Position numbers and translations under genes: made by a program. This document shows positions 10,301 through 18,508 of a DNA stretch of 64,000 nt, one piece after another. The notes below the pieces were generated by a model, which saw only the letters and a list, made by a program, of their open reading frames with translations, had not been told where the DNA came from and made no database searches. This DNA is from Bacillota bacterium (GTDB lineage: Bacteria > Bacillota > Clostridia > Christensenellales > SZUA-584), in NCBI GenBank assembly GCA_023436115.1, contig JAEZKQ010000026.1, forward strand, positions 310,001-374,000, read 5' to 3'. Numbering within the stretch: position 1 is the first letter of the stretch; each line of letters starts with the position of its first letter.

Positions 10301-13300
10301 TGCGTCCATGCAAGATGGAACACGCGTCTTAAATCCTCTTCACCCGTGATGTTGGCAAGACATTCAGCCGCGTGGCGTTTGTTGTCGGCCATTGTGATAG
10401 CAAACGCGACCATTGCCGATTCACCGCTCTGGACTGTCTTCGTGCAGCGTATGCCTACCGCGCGGGATACGTCCCGTTCTGCGGGCTGTTCAGACATACA
10501 AGCCGGAGGGCCAAATACGTTGCGTCGCCCGAATATATACGTCCTGTCCGTCACAAGCTCCACGGGATCGTCAAAACACGCTTTCATCGCGCTGCATATC
10601 GGCTTACCGCGCCGACGCGCATAGATCGTTCGGTTTTCGCGATCTTCAATGGTATCGATGAAAAGCTCCGCAAAAGCGGGGTGCGCTTCAAAGTCCTTCT
10701 CAGCGCTCAGTGCGGGCGAATAAACACAAAAGACAGAGAGATTGACTGCGGCTTTGGCATTGTTTCTTATATCGAGGCTCCTGATCTCCATATCGCATTC
10801 AGGAGACACACAGACCTCCATTGTGGTTTCAATAAAACCCACCTGCCTATAAAACGTCGCCTTGTGGGGTTCAAACTGCACACGGTCCTGATCGGCTTGC
10901 AGACATGTGGGCAAAAACGCTGCCGACCATACCGCCCCGGTATCCATGTTTTTAATATAAATGTGTATGCCCGGTGCACGCCGAAGCACATCGCTCTCCC
11001 ACCGAGAAACCATACGACCGCGGCATCTGGAGTAACCGATGCCGTATTGCGTGAGCATGACGGTATAGCTGCCGTTAGACAGGAAATAGGCTTCCGGATA
11101 CTGCGACAGGCTGCGGTATGTGCGCACAGCATGTATCTCTTCCGCAAACGTCTGCTTATCGGAGGGCTTCTCACCCAGACTCAGTGTCACGCTGCGCGGC
11201 GGCACCTTTTCTTTGAGCAGCAGTTCCGTCGCCTTAACGGCAGTCGCGCTGTGAAAAAGCGTCTGCATGCGCCCGTCCTGCAAACAGTTCACGATTGACG
11301 AGAGAATCATGCCCTGATGATGCGCCATATAGCTTTTGATAATGTGTTTTTTCTTGCCTGCGTGCAATCGCGAAGAGGTATAGTCAACCGCCTCAAAAAA
11401 GCCGTATCGACCCAATGCCCCAATCTTCTCGAGCCTGAGCATATTCGCAAGCGCCGCGCGCGGATTCACATGCAGCGCAAGGCAGGTGGCATACGGCGTT
11501 ATCACCGCTTCGCGCACAAGACCGGATTTAAGTCCCAGCCCCGGTACGCCAAACGCTTTATACTGATAATTCATGTGAAGGTCGAAAGCATAATAACCTG
11601 ATTCGGATATGCCCCACGGCATATGCCGCTGCTCACCGTAGGCGTGCTGCATATCCACCACGGATTTGTATGTTTCCCCGAGCAGCGTATTGTCGTAACT
11701 TTTCATAATGATGAGAGGCATCAGATATTCAAACATTGTGCCGCCCCATGAGAGCAGCACGCGGCTCTCTCCCGCAACGGCAAGCGGGCGCGACAGCCGG
11801 AACCAGTGCTTCTCAGGCACATCCCCTTTGGCAATCGCGATAAAGCTGGTCTGCCGCGCTTCGGAGGCCAGCAGGTCGTAATGCGAATCACTCAATGTCG
11901 CGTTGCGCACATCATAGCCGATGGAGAACAAGCCCTTGTCTGCGTCATAAAGGGGCATAAATCCGGTGTTTTCGATCAGCACGGCAATGCGGCGGCGCAG
12001 CCGCACAATGCGCTGGCAGAGCCGGCGGCAAGCCACATAGGCTTCACCCAGCGCCGTTTCCATTTTAGACACCCAGGCGACCACATCCTCGTCGTTATCT
12101 GCCTTCGCTTTTTCAAGTATCTGAGACAAAGGCTCTAAAAGATTTTGGAAAATCTGTGTGTAGCCTTGCGCGGACACGCCACGCAACTTATCACGCATTA
12201 CGCGTGTCTGCTCAATATACAAGTGAACCTTCTGAGTGGGGAAAGCTTCAAGAACATAAACCCAGGGTGCATACCGTCGCAGCCATGCGTCGATTTGCGT
12301 GCGATACACGGCGAGTGTGCCGTCTGTATGGGCAATTAGACCGAGCGCTCCTGCCGCGTTGAAGACGTCGTTGTCGATGTGAAGAGATAAATCGCGCTCG
12401 GCTTCCCGCGCCACAACGGATAATCCCTGATGGAGATAAGCAGCCATCGGTGTGTCAATCATATCTTTGAGCGCTTCATCCACAACGATGAGATAACAGA
12501 CCAGATTGCCGCTGTCGACCGAAGACACATAGCGAGGCTCCAGCGGTTGCAGATTCGTGATATCGTACCAGTTGTAAAGATGGCCCTTCCATTTTTCGGC
12601 TTTTTCGATACCAGTAACAATTCGGTCGACGCGTTTCACAGCCTCGGCAAGCGTTAAGAACCCCATATAATAAGCGCACACAACTGCCCCCATCGCATAA
12701 GCAACGTTGGTGGGTGACGTTCTTTTCGCCACACCCCTCATGGGGCTCTGCTGATAGTTATCCGGCGTCCAGTAGTATTCATCCTCTTGGGAAAAACGCT
12801 CAAAGAACCGCCATGTTTTCAGAGCGATATCCTCCAGATAAGCCTTATGCCTATCCTCAAGCACATAGATTTTAGCCTTACGCGGACGGCTGATGGCATG
12901 TGCGATGGCCGGTGCGAAGAACCAAAGCGCGAAAACGAGGAAAGCCACCAAAGAAAACGTATGAGTCGTGAGTATAGATAACGCATACAATGCGGCTGCC
13001 AGCAGCGGCGCGGCAGCCATGCGCCGCCAGTAATACGTGATGCCCATCTTCGCCTTTTTGTCGCCCTCGGCAGAGGTTTCCCATTCCAGCAGATTACGCC
13101 GCGAGATCAACCTTATCAGCGTACGCACTGCCGCATCCAGCATCAGATACGTTTCATATGGCAGAAAAGCGAACTTGTAGAACGCCTGCTCGAACATTGT
13201 TTTTGTTTCATACCAGACATCCTTTAGCGTGGAGCCCTTGCCTGCGTTTTTGATGAGATTGATTATCCGCGTCACAAAATCGAGTATGCCGTCGATAAAC

Positions 13301-15726
13301 AGCGGCAGTATGCCCGATATAAACCAGAAGAACGCGTTTCTATAAAACGCGGTCTGTGAAAGCAGTATGACCAAAAAAGAAAGTGGTATCGACAAACTGC
13401 GTCGTATGTTATCAAATATCTGGTATTTGGCGAGCTTGGAAAGCGGATTCCTCGCTGGCCCTGTCTTAGTCTTGACGCTGCGTTTAAGCCAAGGAAGCAG
13501 CTGCCAGTCGCCGCGCACCCAGCGGTGCTGGCGCTTCGCCCATGCGGTGTAACGCGCAGGGCACCCATCCATCAACACAACATCACTGAGCAGCGCGCAC
13601 CTTAGATAGCTGCCTTCCAGCAGATCGTGGCTTAATATACTGTTCTCAGGAAACGCATCCCGCAGCACGCGCATATAAACGTCTTTGTTGAATATGCCTT
13701 TGCCCGTAAATATCCCGGTGCCGAATCCGTCCTGGTAAACATCCGATGCGGCGCTCGCATAAGTATCCAGACCTCCTTTTCCGGAAAACGTGACTGAAAA
13801 CCGGGTTGCGGCGGCGCTGACCACATCCACGCCGATACGCGGCTGCATGATGCCAAAGCCTCTTACTACGGTGTTAGTCTTTTCACTGATTACCGGACGG
13901 TTTAACGGATGCTCCATTGCGCCCACCATCTTCAAAGCGGCATCACGGCCCAACTGCGTATCTGCGTCTAATGTAATGACATATTTAACTTCTGTGGGCA
14001 TGCCTTTGGTGACATGGACAAACGCCGATGCATCTCCGTCCAGCATGGTGCAAAAATCCAGTAATGCGCCGCGCTTACGTTCCCAACCGCCGTAACGCCC
14101 GTTATCATTATTCAGCGTGCGTTTTCTCTGCGCATAAAAAAACAGTGGCTTGCCGTATTGCTCGTTAAGCCTGTTTGTCTGCCGTTCAATCGTTTCGATG
14201 ATCGACTCGTCTTGCGCAGCGATCTCGTTCTTATCCTCTTTGAAATCGCTGAGCAGCGTAAAATAAATATTGTTTTGTTGATTGGCCGCCCAATAAACCT
14301 CCATTTTGCCCAGCAGCTCAAGGCCATCATCCTCACTGGTCAGCAGAGCGGGAATCACCACCATGGTAGCACAATCCCCAGGGATGCCGTTTTTAAGCGC
14401 CATCTTTGGCACAAAAGCCGGCTTATTAAGCAACGTAAAAATACGGTTATTAACGGCAATGGCAACGGTATAAACAGGTATCAGGCTGATGATAAAGCCA
14501 AAGATACCGTAAACAGGCGGAAACATAAAAAACAGCGACAAACATAGCAGCGCGGAACTGATGACAGTGGAAACGGCCGTGCCTCCCGCATAGAATAAAA
14601 GCATATGCCGCTTTATAAAATCCGTAAACCTGACTTTAAACGGCAGCTTTGCGAACTTATCATAAAGCTCGCGCTTTCTGCTGCCGACTATGAATTCACC
14701 GACATGGACACCTGTTTGCGCGGCAAGCTCGCTGGCCACACGGGCCACGGCAGGTTCCGGTGTCCGCAGAGACGATGCGATAGCTGCAACCCCCTCACGG
14801 TAATATTCACGCGAGGCAAAGTCCATATTGACATAATCGTTATCGTCGCTTAAATACTTATGAACGGCCGATATGCTCTCAAAAATCGGCTCAAAATTGA
14901 CCTTTGCCAACAGTCTCAGTGATGCAATCGCGTTGGAGATACACAGTATGCTTTGCGCTTGTGCGGCGTGTGCTTTTTTGATAAGCCGCTCAGCTTTTAA
15001 TCCTCTCAGCGATAACCGTTCGTTTATACTCGTCATCACCGAGGCCTGGTGCGGGCTGTCATGCAGCAGCATCATGGCATGTTCCAAGAAATCGGGATTA
15101 GCGAGTACATTTTTATAATCACTTAGCAGCGAATCACCGGCCATCATGTATTTCTCAATCTGTTCGATGAACTTGTCGGCGCGGCTCCACATGGAAATCG
15201 TTTTGACGCTTTGTTGAGCAAGAACGGCCACAGCGCGCAGCAAAGCAATTTTAAGCATATCCACAAAAGCCCAAATCTCACCCGAATCCAGCTCGGCTTC
15301 CTTTTGATATACTTCCAAAAACTCCTGTATACCGCTCACCGACACGCTGAGTGCGCTGTGCCCCAAAAGCAGCGCCGCCAGAGCAAGGCTGCGCGGATAA
15401 TGCGCATACCGGCCAGAGCGCAAATGAGGCAGCCGATAAGTCCGGCGGTCCATTTCTATCTGGCGTATCTGCTCAACGAACAAAAATCGGTTATCATAAA
15501 ACCATTCGGATAAAGCGGGTAATTCACTTCCCTTATATTTTCGCTGACGCGCGGCAAGATAAGCATCTTCGATCTGATGGCGTTCTGTGCCAAGATGCAA
15601 GTGCTTTTCGTCTATTTTTCTTGTGTAAACCTTATCTTTAAGCGACAGATCAGCGGCAACTTTGAGCAGTTCCTGCCGTGACAGCGTAAAGTCATCAAGT
15701 ATGTGGTTGCCGTTTTTGCCCAGCAT
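7378..15726 (-). CDS. Cyclic beta-1,2-glucan synthase-like protein (GT84 + GH94)
   Basis: This 2782-aa membrane enzyme is of the NdvB/Cgs type, which polymerises glucose from UDP-glucose and cyclises or trims the chain by phosphorolysis. Hydrophobic clusters near residues 380-430, 780-830 and 900-950 bracket a family-2-like glycosyltransferase domain. That domain has ITLDADTQLG at about 584 and the QRHRW motif at about 735. After a glucoamylase-like central region with FGFRDQLQD-type signatures, the C-terminal part is a GH94 phosphorylase module with GTGDWNDGMDKVG near residue 2460, where the Asp is the expected general acid. The start ATG has GGAGG 4 nt upstream. The length matches known cyclic glucan synthases (about 2800 aa). 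Linkage and ring formation are inferred from family only; a linear beta-1,2 (sophorooligosaccharide) product is possible. Confidence 0.88.
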   Translation of the reverse strand: MLGKNGNHILDDFTLSRQELLKVAADLSLKDKVYTRKIDEKHLHLGTERHQIEDAYLAARQRKYKGSELPALSEWFYDNRFLFVEQIRQIEMDRRTYRLPHLRSGRYAHYPRSLALAALLLGHSALSVSVSGIQEFLEVYQKEAELDSGEIWAFVDMLKIALLRAVAVLAQQSVKTISMWSRADKFIEQIEKYMMAGDSLLSDYKNVLANPDFLEHAMMLLHDSPHQASVMTSINERLSLRGLKAERLIKKAHAAQAQSILCISNAIASLRLLAKVNFEPIFESISAVHKYLSDDNDYVNMDFASREYYREGVAAIASSLRTPEPAVARVASELAAQTGVHVGEFIVGSRKRELYDKFAKLPFKVRFTDFIKRHMLLFYAGGTAVSTVISSALLCLSLFFMFPPVYGIFGFIISLIPVYTVAIAVNNRIFTLLNKPAFVPKMALKNGIPGDCATMVVIPALLTSEDDGLELLGKMEVYWAANQQNNIYFTLLSDFKEDKNEIAAQDESIIETIERQTNRLNEQYGKPLFFYAQRKRTLNNDNGRYGGWERKRGALLDFCTMLDGDASAFVHVTKGMPTEVKYVITLDADTQLGRDAALKMVGAMEHPLNRPVISEKTNTVVRGFGIMQPRIGVDVVSAAATRFSVTFSGKGGLDTYASAASDVYQDGFGTGIFTGKGIFNKDVYMRVLRDAFPENSILSHDLLEGSYLRCALLSDVVLMDGCPARYTAWAKRQHRWVRGDWQLLPWLKRSVKTKTGPARNPLSKLAKYQIFDNIRRSLSIPLSFLVILLSQTAFYRNAFFWFISGILPLFIDGILDFVTRIINLIKNAGKGSTLKDVWYETKTMFEQAFYKFAFLPYETYLMLDAAVRTLIRLISRRNLLEWETSAEGDKKAKMGITYYWRRMAAAPLLAAALYALSILTTHTFSLVAFLVFALWFFAPAIAHAISRPRKAKIYVLEDRHKAYLEDIALKTWRFFERFSQEDEYYWTPDNYQQSPMRGVAKRTSPTNVAYAMGAVVCAYYMGFLTLAEAVKRVDRIVTGIEKAEKWKGHLYNWYDITNLQPLEPRYVSSVDSGNLVCYLIVVDEALKDMIDTPMAAYLHQGLSVVAREAERDLSLHIDNDVFNAAGALGLIAHTDGTLAVYRTQIDAWLRRYAPWVYVLEAFPTQKVHLYIEQTRVMRDKLRGVSAQGYTQIFQNLLEPLSQILEKAKADNDEDVVAWVSKMETALGEAYVACRRLCQRIVRLRRRIAVLIENTGFMPLYDADKGLFSIGYDVRNATLSDSHYDLLASEARQTSFIAIAKGDVPEKHWFRLSRPLAVAGESRVLLSWGGTMFEYLMPLIIMKSYDNTLLGETYKSVVDMQHAYGEQRHMPWGISESGYYAFDLHMNYQYKAFGVPGLGLKSGLVREAVITPYATCLALHVNPRAALANMLRLEKIGALGRYGFFEAVDYTSSRLHAGKKKHIIKSYMAHHQGMILSSIVNCLQDGRMQTLFHSATAVKATELLLKEKVPPRSVTLSLGEKPSDKQTFAEEIHAVRTYRSLSQYPEAYFLSNGSYTVMLTQYGIGYSRCRGRMVSRWESDVLRRAPGIHIYIKNMDTGAVWSAAFLPTCLQADQDRVQFEPHKATFYRQVGFIETTMEVCVSPECDMEIRSLDIRNNAKAAVNLSVFCVYSPALSAEKDFEAHPAFAELFIDTIEDRENRTIYARRRGKPICSAMKACFDDPVELVTDRTYIFGRRNVFGPPACMSEQPAERDVSRAVGIRCTKTVQSGESAMVAFAITMADNKRHAAECLANITGEEDLRRVFHLAWTHAQVEMRFLKLKNMQANLFQQIASRTVIYVPSACPLTAKPGGLGSLWKHGISGDIPIICMFAHTLERIDDVKNVVKALEYLSLKNIPAELVILYSTNGSYFDPLRDKIKDFEQAASGRPYNRIIALPNETTEMADKAAIAAAACLVLTDELSLAEQLKAPVLTRPYQVFEKDSDEKPPKRVPKLLKAFDNTSGGFLRNGTEYCIDVNGKPPLPWSNLLAGRTLGSLLSAGGGGYTWAENARMLRLTPFRNDALTDVPGEGVFIRNDRTGAAFSIAPDMYAAGKYRVIHGFGYTVFERYGGINTHMTYFVDPELPVKTGLLSIANNTSREETLSIYYYAEPVLAAIGCGGIRARFIGDRIEASSPFSASDRAMFIAIPGQSLSYTASAYEFFGVPGHTIWPETLKTESLSNSDGCGASLLALQAHIRLKPGERKTLPLLMGYGDDAAIETVTEVFGTTEAAEKRLRDTKAYWSHMVGGIRVTTPNKSFDTLVNGWLIYQTYTARLWGRTGYYQSGGAFGFRDQLQDVLAIMYTDPDAARSHIVMCAQRQFPEGDVLHWWHEPASGVRTYITDDKLFLPYVACAYERITGDMGVFDEEVAYLDGREIPEGRHELYEAFQTGGMRESVFMHCVRAIDSALKFGEHGLPLMGTGDWNDGMDKVGALGKGESVWLAFFLVEVLREFIGLCRTRGETETAERFEKQREELKINIEKNAWDGEWYLRAFFDDGTPLGSNTSPECRIDIISQAWAVFSGAVRARKAFASAEERLVMREEGVIRLLEPAFDKWDKDPGYIKSYLPGVRENGGQYTHAAVWFVIAAAKLRHKDDALALFQILNPINHTRTPAGVAKYKGEPYVMAADVYYTDNYRGRAGWTWYTGSSAWMYQAAIVNLLGMRIERGMLSIYPCLPDDFGSYTIEYKKGAAQYIITVTITPGYQGYAWLRMEGGEAVKSLPLDAADGVHRINACWQTGSDGILEQ

Positions 15727-15819
15727 AGATCCTCCGCTCCCGATGTGTGATACTCATATTATTGTCTTGCCTTGCGCGATAAATATTCAAATGCGGTTAA
15801 AAACTAGCATTTAGCAAAC

Positions 15820-15857
15820 GAAAAAAAGAAGCCTTTGATTGAAAAAGCTTCTTTTAT
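15820..15857 (-). terminator. Terminator of rnpB
   Basis: On the minus strand, an AGAAGC/GCTTCT stem with an A/T-rich inner part is followed by a run of seven T. It lies about 15 bp beyond the 3' end of the RNase P RNA. Confidence 0.7.
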
Positions 15858-15870
15858 GTTTTTAAGTTGT

Positions 15871-16209
15871 TGAGACAAGCCTGTAAGCCGAGTTCTGTCG
15901 AAAACGGTCATCTATCTACGCCTGCAGTTGCCAGCAGGCTCCAGCGATTACATGGGGCGCGGCGGGCAACCGCTTAAATGCCCACTATCAATCTTGCACC
16001 GGACGGGGTTTACATAGCAGCCAAGTCGCCATGGCTCTGGTGAGCTCTTACCTCACCTTTCCACCCTTGCCGGACGGTTATATCCGGCGGTATATCTCTG
16101 TTGCACTATCCTTAGAGTCGCCTCCACCGGGAGTTACCCGGCGTCCTGCCCTGCGGAGCTCGGACTTTCCTCGTCGATGTCAATCGACGCGACCGTTCAG
16201 CTTGCTCAA
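15871..16209 (-). ncRNA. rnpB: RNase P RNA, bacterial class A
   Basis: This is the catalytic RNA of RNase P, which matures tRNA 5' ends. On the minus strand the 5' part carries the universally conserved GAGGAAAGTCCG (bases 16161-16172). It is followed by GCAGGGCAGGACGCCGGG and the AACTCCCGGTGGAGG region, and the 3' part ends with AGAACTCGGCTTACAGG (around 15880-15896). The P1 helix pairs GAGCAAGC near 16208 with GCTTGTCTC near 15872, which sets the ends to within a few bases. The roughly 340-nt length and the helix order fit class A. It starts only a few bases after the stop of the zinc-ribbon gene but has its own promoter inside that gene and its own terminator. Confidence 0.95.
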
Positions 16210-16214
16210 TGACT

Positions 16215-16243
16215 ATTATATCAGATAAAGTATTCGGCCGCAA
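16215..16243 (-). promoter_or_regulatory. Promoter of rnpB inside the upstream ORF
   Basis: On the minus strand, TTGCGG (16238-16243), a 17-bp spacer and a perfect TATAAT (16215-16220) precede the RNase P RNA start by about 6 bp. The -35 and spacer lie within the last codons of the zinc-ribbon gene, and the -10 overlaps its stop codon. Confidence 0.75.
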
Positions 16244-16938
16244 TTCTCACATTCGACAATTGCACCTTCTTTTTTAAGTTTTGCGAGATCGCGCGAGGGC
16301 AGCTCCATATTGCAGCCCATACAGCGCCCTTCTTTAAGAAGGGAAACCGGCATTGCGCGGTTTTGTTTGATACGGTTATAGCGCTCGATAAGCGCGGGCT
16401 CCACCTTGGACGCAGCCAGTTCAACTGCTTTTCTTAGCTTATCAAGCGTATCAGAACCTGCGCGCAGCTCATCCTCATGCTGCTTTTTAAGCTCGGCAAA
16501 TTCCTTCTGCGCCTGGCTGACGCGAACCAAAATATCTTTCAGCTTTGCCGCCGTTTCTTCTGCCTTATTCTGCACGGTGACGGCCCTGTGTTTTTGCTTG
16601 ACAATGTTCTCATAGGTAACCTCATATTCATGAACAAGGTCACGAACCACATTATAGTCGAGCTCCTCCGGATTCATCTTTTCATATTCGTCGATATTTT
16701 TGTGCTTTTTATTCAAAAGCTCAATCATCCGGTCATACTGCGATTCTATCTCAGAAAGCGCGTTCTGCTCGACCAATGCCTTGTTTTCCATGTCACGAAG
16801 CACGGCCTGCTGCTTTTTCAGATAGTTTTGCAGTTTAATCAGCTGCTTTCTTGTCGGCGTGTTTTTTAAGTTTTTCTCATAAGCCTCGAGCTCGGCATCT
16901 GCCTGCTGGTACTCATATAGTAAAGCCAGCTTATCCAA
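16216..16938 (-). CDS. Coiled-coil protein with C-terminal C4 zinc ribbon (DUF164/CdsZ type)
   Basis: This is a 240-aa protein with a long charged coiled coil (about residues 10-175) and a C-terminal zinc ribbon with Cys206, Cys209, Cys230 and Cys233 (CMGC and CENC knuckles). This is the zf-RING_7/DUF164 architecture found next to nif3 in many Firmicutes and related to chlamydial CdsZ. The molecular role in Firmicutes is not established. The start appears to be TTG at 16938, with GGAGG about 10 nt upstream; there is no nearby in-frame ATG. It follows nif3 by 31 bp and probably belongs to the dgt-dnaG-rpoD-trmK-nif3 transcription unit. Confidence 0.85.
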   Translation of the reverse strand: MDKLALLYEYQQADAELEAYEKNLKNTPTRKQLIKLQNYLKKQQAVLRDMENKALVEQNALSEIESQYDRMIELLNKKHKNIDEYEKMNPEELDYNVVRDLVHEYEVTYENIVKQKHRAVTVQNKAEETAAKLKDILVRVSQAQKEFAELKKQHEDELRAGSDTLDKLRKAVELAASKVEPALIERYNRIKQNRAMPVSLLKEGRCMGCNMELPSRDLAKLKKEGAIVECENCGRILYLI

Positions 16939-16969
16939 ATAATCTTTCCTCCCCGCGCCCCGCAGCCGC

Positions 16970-17758
16970 TTAACGGACTGCGTATGGCACCTTTTCGCAC
17001 TTGGTCTTTTTCAGAACCAAATCTAATTGTACCTCATTCAGGGCCGCTTGTAAACTCATAAATATCCGATCGACGAACACATATTCCGTTTCAAAGTGTC
17101 CGGCTTCGATAAGCAGCAGTCCCTGTGCCACCGCTTCTATATGGTGATGGTGCTTGGCTTCGCCTGTCACCAGCGCCTGCGCGCCCTCTTTCTTGGCCGC
17201 CGCGATAAAGTCTCCCCCGCTGCCGCCCGCAACACCCACGCAGGACACAGTCTCGCACGACGATTGCGATACGCGCAGTGCTTTAAGCCCCAGCGCCGTT
17301 TTCACATGCGATACAAAGCCGTCCCGGCTCATCTCCCCAGGCAGACGGCCTATCCGCAGCAGTTCCTCGCCCGGCCCCGGTATCGTCCGTAGATCTGCCA
17401 GACCGAGTTTTTGCGCCAAAGCGTCGTTGATGCCGCCTTGCGCCCTGTCAAAAGTGGTATGTGCCGCGTACAGCGATATCCCGGCTCGAATCAGACGCAT
17501 GAGTACAGCATCGGTCGGGTTCTTATGGCTTAAGCTCCTGACAGGCGAAAAAATCAACGGATGGTGCACAAGCAGCATGTCACAGCCTTCGCGAACGGCT
17601 TCTTCTGCTACCTCCAACGTCGCGTCCAGCGCAACGAGAACACGGCTTACGGTGTCGCCGCAACGCAGCAGCAGCCCCGAATTGTCCCAGTCGTAAGCCA
17701 GTTCTTTAGGCGCAATGCGCTCAATAATACGGACAAAATCGTCAATGTTTACAGGCAT
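16970..17758 (-). CDS. Nif3-like dinuclear metal-centre protein (DUF34/YqfO)
   Basis: This is a 262-aa protein of the NIF3/DUF34 family, conserved hexameric metal-binding proteins of unsettled function (GTP cyclohydrolase I type 2-like annotations are common but unproven). Visible metal-ligand motifs are HHPLIFSP near residue 66, HTTFDRAQGGIND near residue 100 and the C-terminal GHFETE near residue 222. The protein is the short form, without the PII-like insertion seen in Bacillus YqfO, which is about 370 aa. Its start overlaps the end of trmK by 10 bp, the usual yqfN-yqfO arrangement in Firmicutes. Confidence 0.9.
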   Translation of the reverse strand: MPVNIDDFVRIIERIAPKELAYDWDNSGLLLRCGDTVSRVLVALDATLEVAEEAVREGCDMLLVHHPLIFSPVRSLSHKNPTDAVLMRLIRAGISLYAAHTTFDRAQGGINDALAQKLGLADLRTIPGPGEELLRIGRLPGEMSRDGFVSHVKTALGLKALRVSQSSCETVSCVGVAGGSGGDFIAAAKKEGAQALVTGEAKHHHHIEAVAQGLLLIEAGHFETEYVFVDRIFMSLQAALNEVQLDLVLKKTKCEKVPYAVR

Positions 17759-18429
17759 TCTTCCACCTCTGCATACATTCTCAGTCGGGCATCCAGTTCG
17801 CCAAGCAATTCGTCTCTTTTTGTCGATTTGGATTTAATCAGCTTTTCACGCACCGCTTGAGTCTGGCTCACTTTGTATCTGACATAAGACTTTAAAAGTA
17901 CGGGCTTTTTCTCCAGCAGTACCGGCCCAAACTCCAGCTCTACGTCAGTCAGTGTTCTGGCTTCGCCCCTGCTGGCCAATATCACAGGATAATAATGTCT
18001 GTTCTCAAACATCAGTTCCTCATCCTCAATGCGGTAGCTGTTTTCACTGAGCCACTTTCTTAAAACCTGGGTATCCCTGTGGCAAGACAGCACCAGCGTA
18101 CCGGGCAGCTTATCCCCACCCTGTCCGAGTATAGTTATCATAAGCTCTGCACCCATTCCCGCTATCACGGCCGTTTGCGCTTCTCCTTTTTGCAATACGT
18201 CAAACCCGTTGCCCACGCGCAGCGACACCTTGTTTTCAAAGCCGTTTGATGCCGCCAGCTTGCGCGCTTTTTCCAGCGAGGGGGCGCTTATATCACTGCA
18301 AACCGCGAATTTTGCTTTGCCGTTTTTGAGCAGCCAAACGGCTACCTTACCATGGTCGCAGCCAATATCCGCCACTGTTTCTGATTCGGGCACCATTGAC
18401 ACAATGGCTTTCAGCCTGCCTGACAGCAC
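17749..18429 (-). CDS. trmK: tRNA (adenine22-N1)-methyltransferase TrmK
   Basis: This is a 226-aa class I SAM-dependent methyltransferase that methylates N1 of A22 in tRNA. The SAM-binding motif VADIGCDHGKVAVWL lies at residues 19-33, with SDIS as the acidic loop after strand 2 and the family signature AVIAGMGAELM near residue 88. A helical C-terminal segment (about 175-226) matches the coiled-coil domain of TrmK. It lies between rpoD and nif3, as in Bacillus (yqfN). The start ATG follows a GGAGG-type site. The length is normal. Confidence 0.93.
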   Translation of the reverse strand: MLSGRLKAIVSMVPESETVADIGCDHGKVAVWLLKNGKAKFAVCSDISAPSLEKARKLAASNGFENKVSLRVGNGFDVLQKGEAQTAVIAGMGAELMITILGQGGDKLPGTLVLSCHRDTQVLRKWLSENSYRIEDEELMFENRHYYPVILASRGEARTLTDVELEFGPVLLEKKPVLLKSYVRYKVSQTQAVREKLIKSKSTKRDELLGELDARLRMYAEVEECL

Positions 18430-18454
18430 TGATTTTCCTCCCTTATGCGTAACA

Positions 18455-18477
18455 GAGGCAGCCCTACAAGCTGCCTC
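18455..18477. other. Perfect 8-bp stem-loop between rpoD and trmK
   Basis: GAGGCAGC (18455-18462) pairs with GCTGCCTC (18470-18477) around a 7-nt loop. There is no T tract on the minus side, so it looks more like an mRNA processing or partial termination element that lowers trmK expression relative to rpoD than a full terminator. Confidence 0.5.
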
Positions 18478-18508
18478 GATATGTATCTTATAAAGTTTTT
18501 TTAAGCTT

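Noticed and set aside
10372..11298. Plus-strand open frame of 308 codons inside the glucan synthase gene
   Set aside because: It lies wholly antisense to a confidently identified protein, has no ribosome binding site and encodes a Cys/Arg/His-rich shadow sequence.
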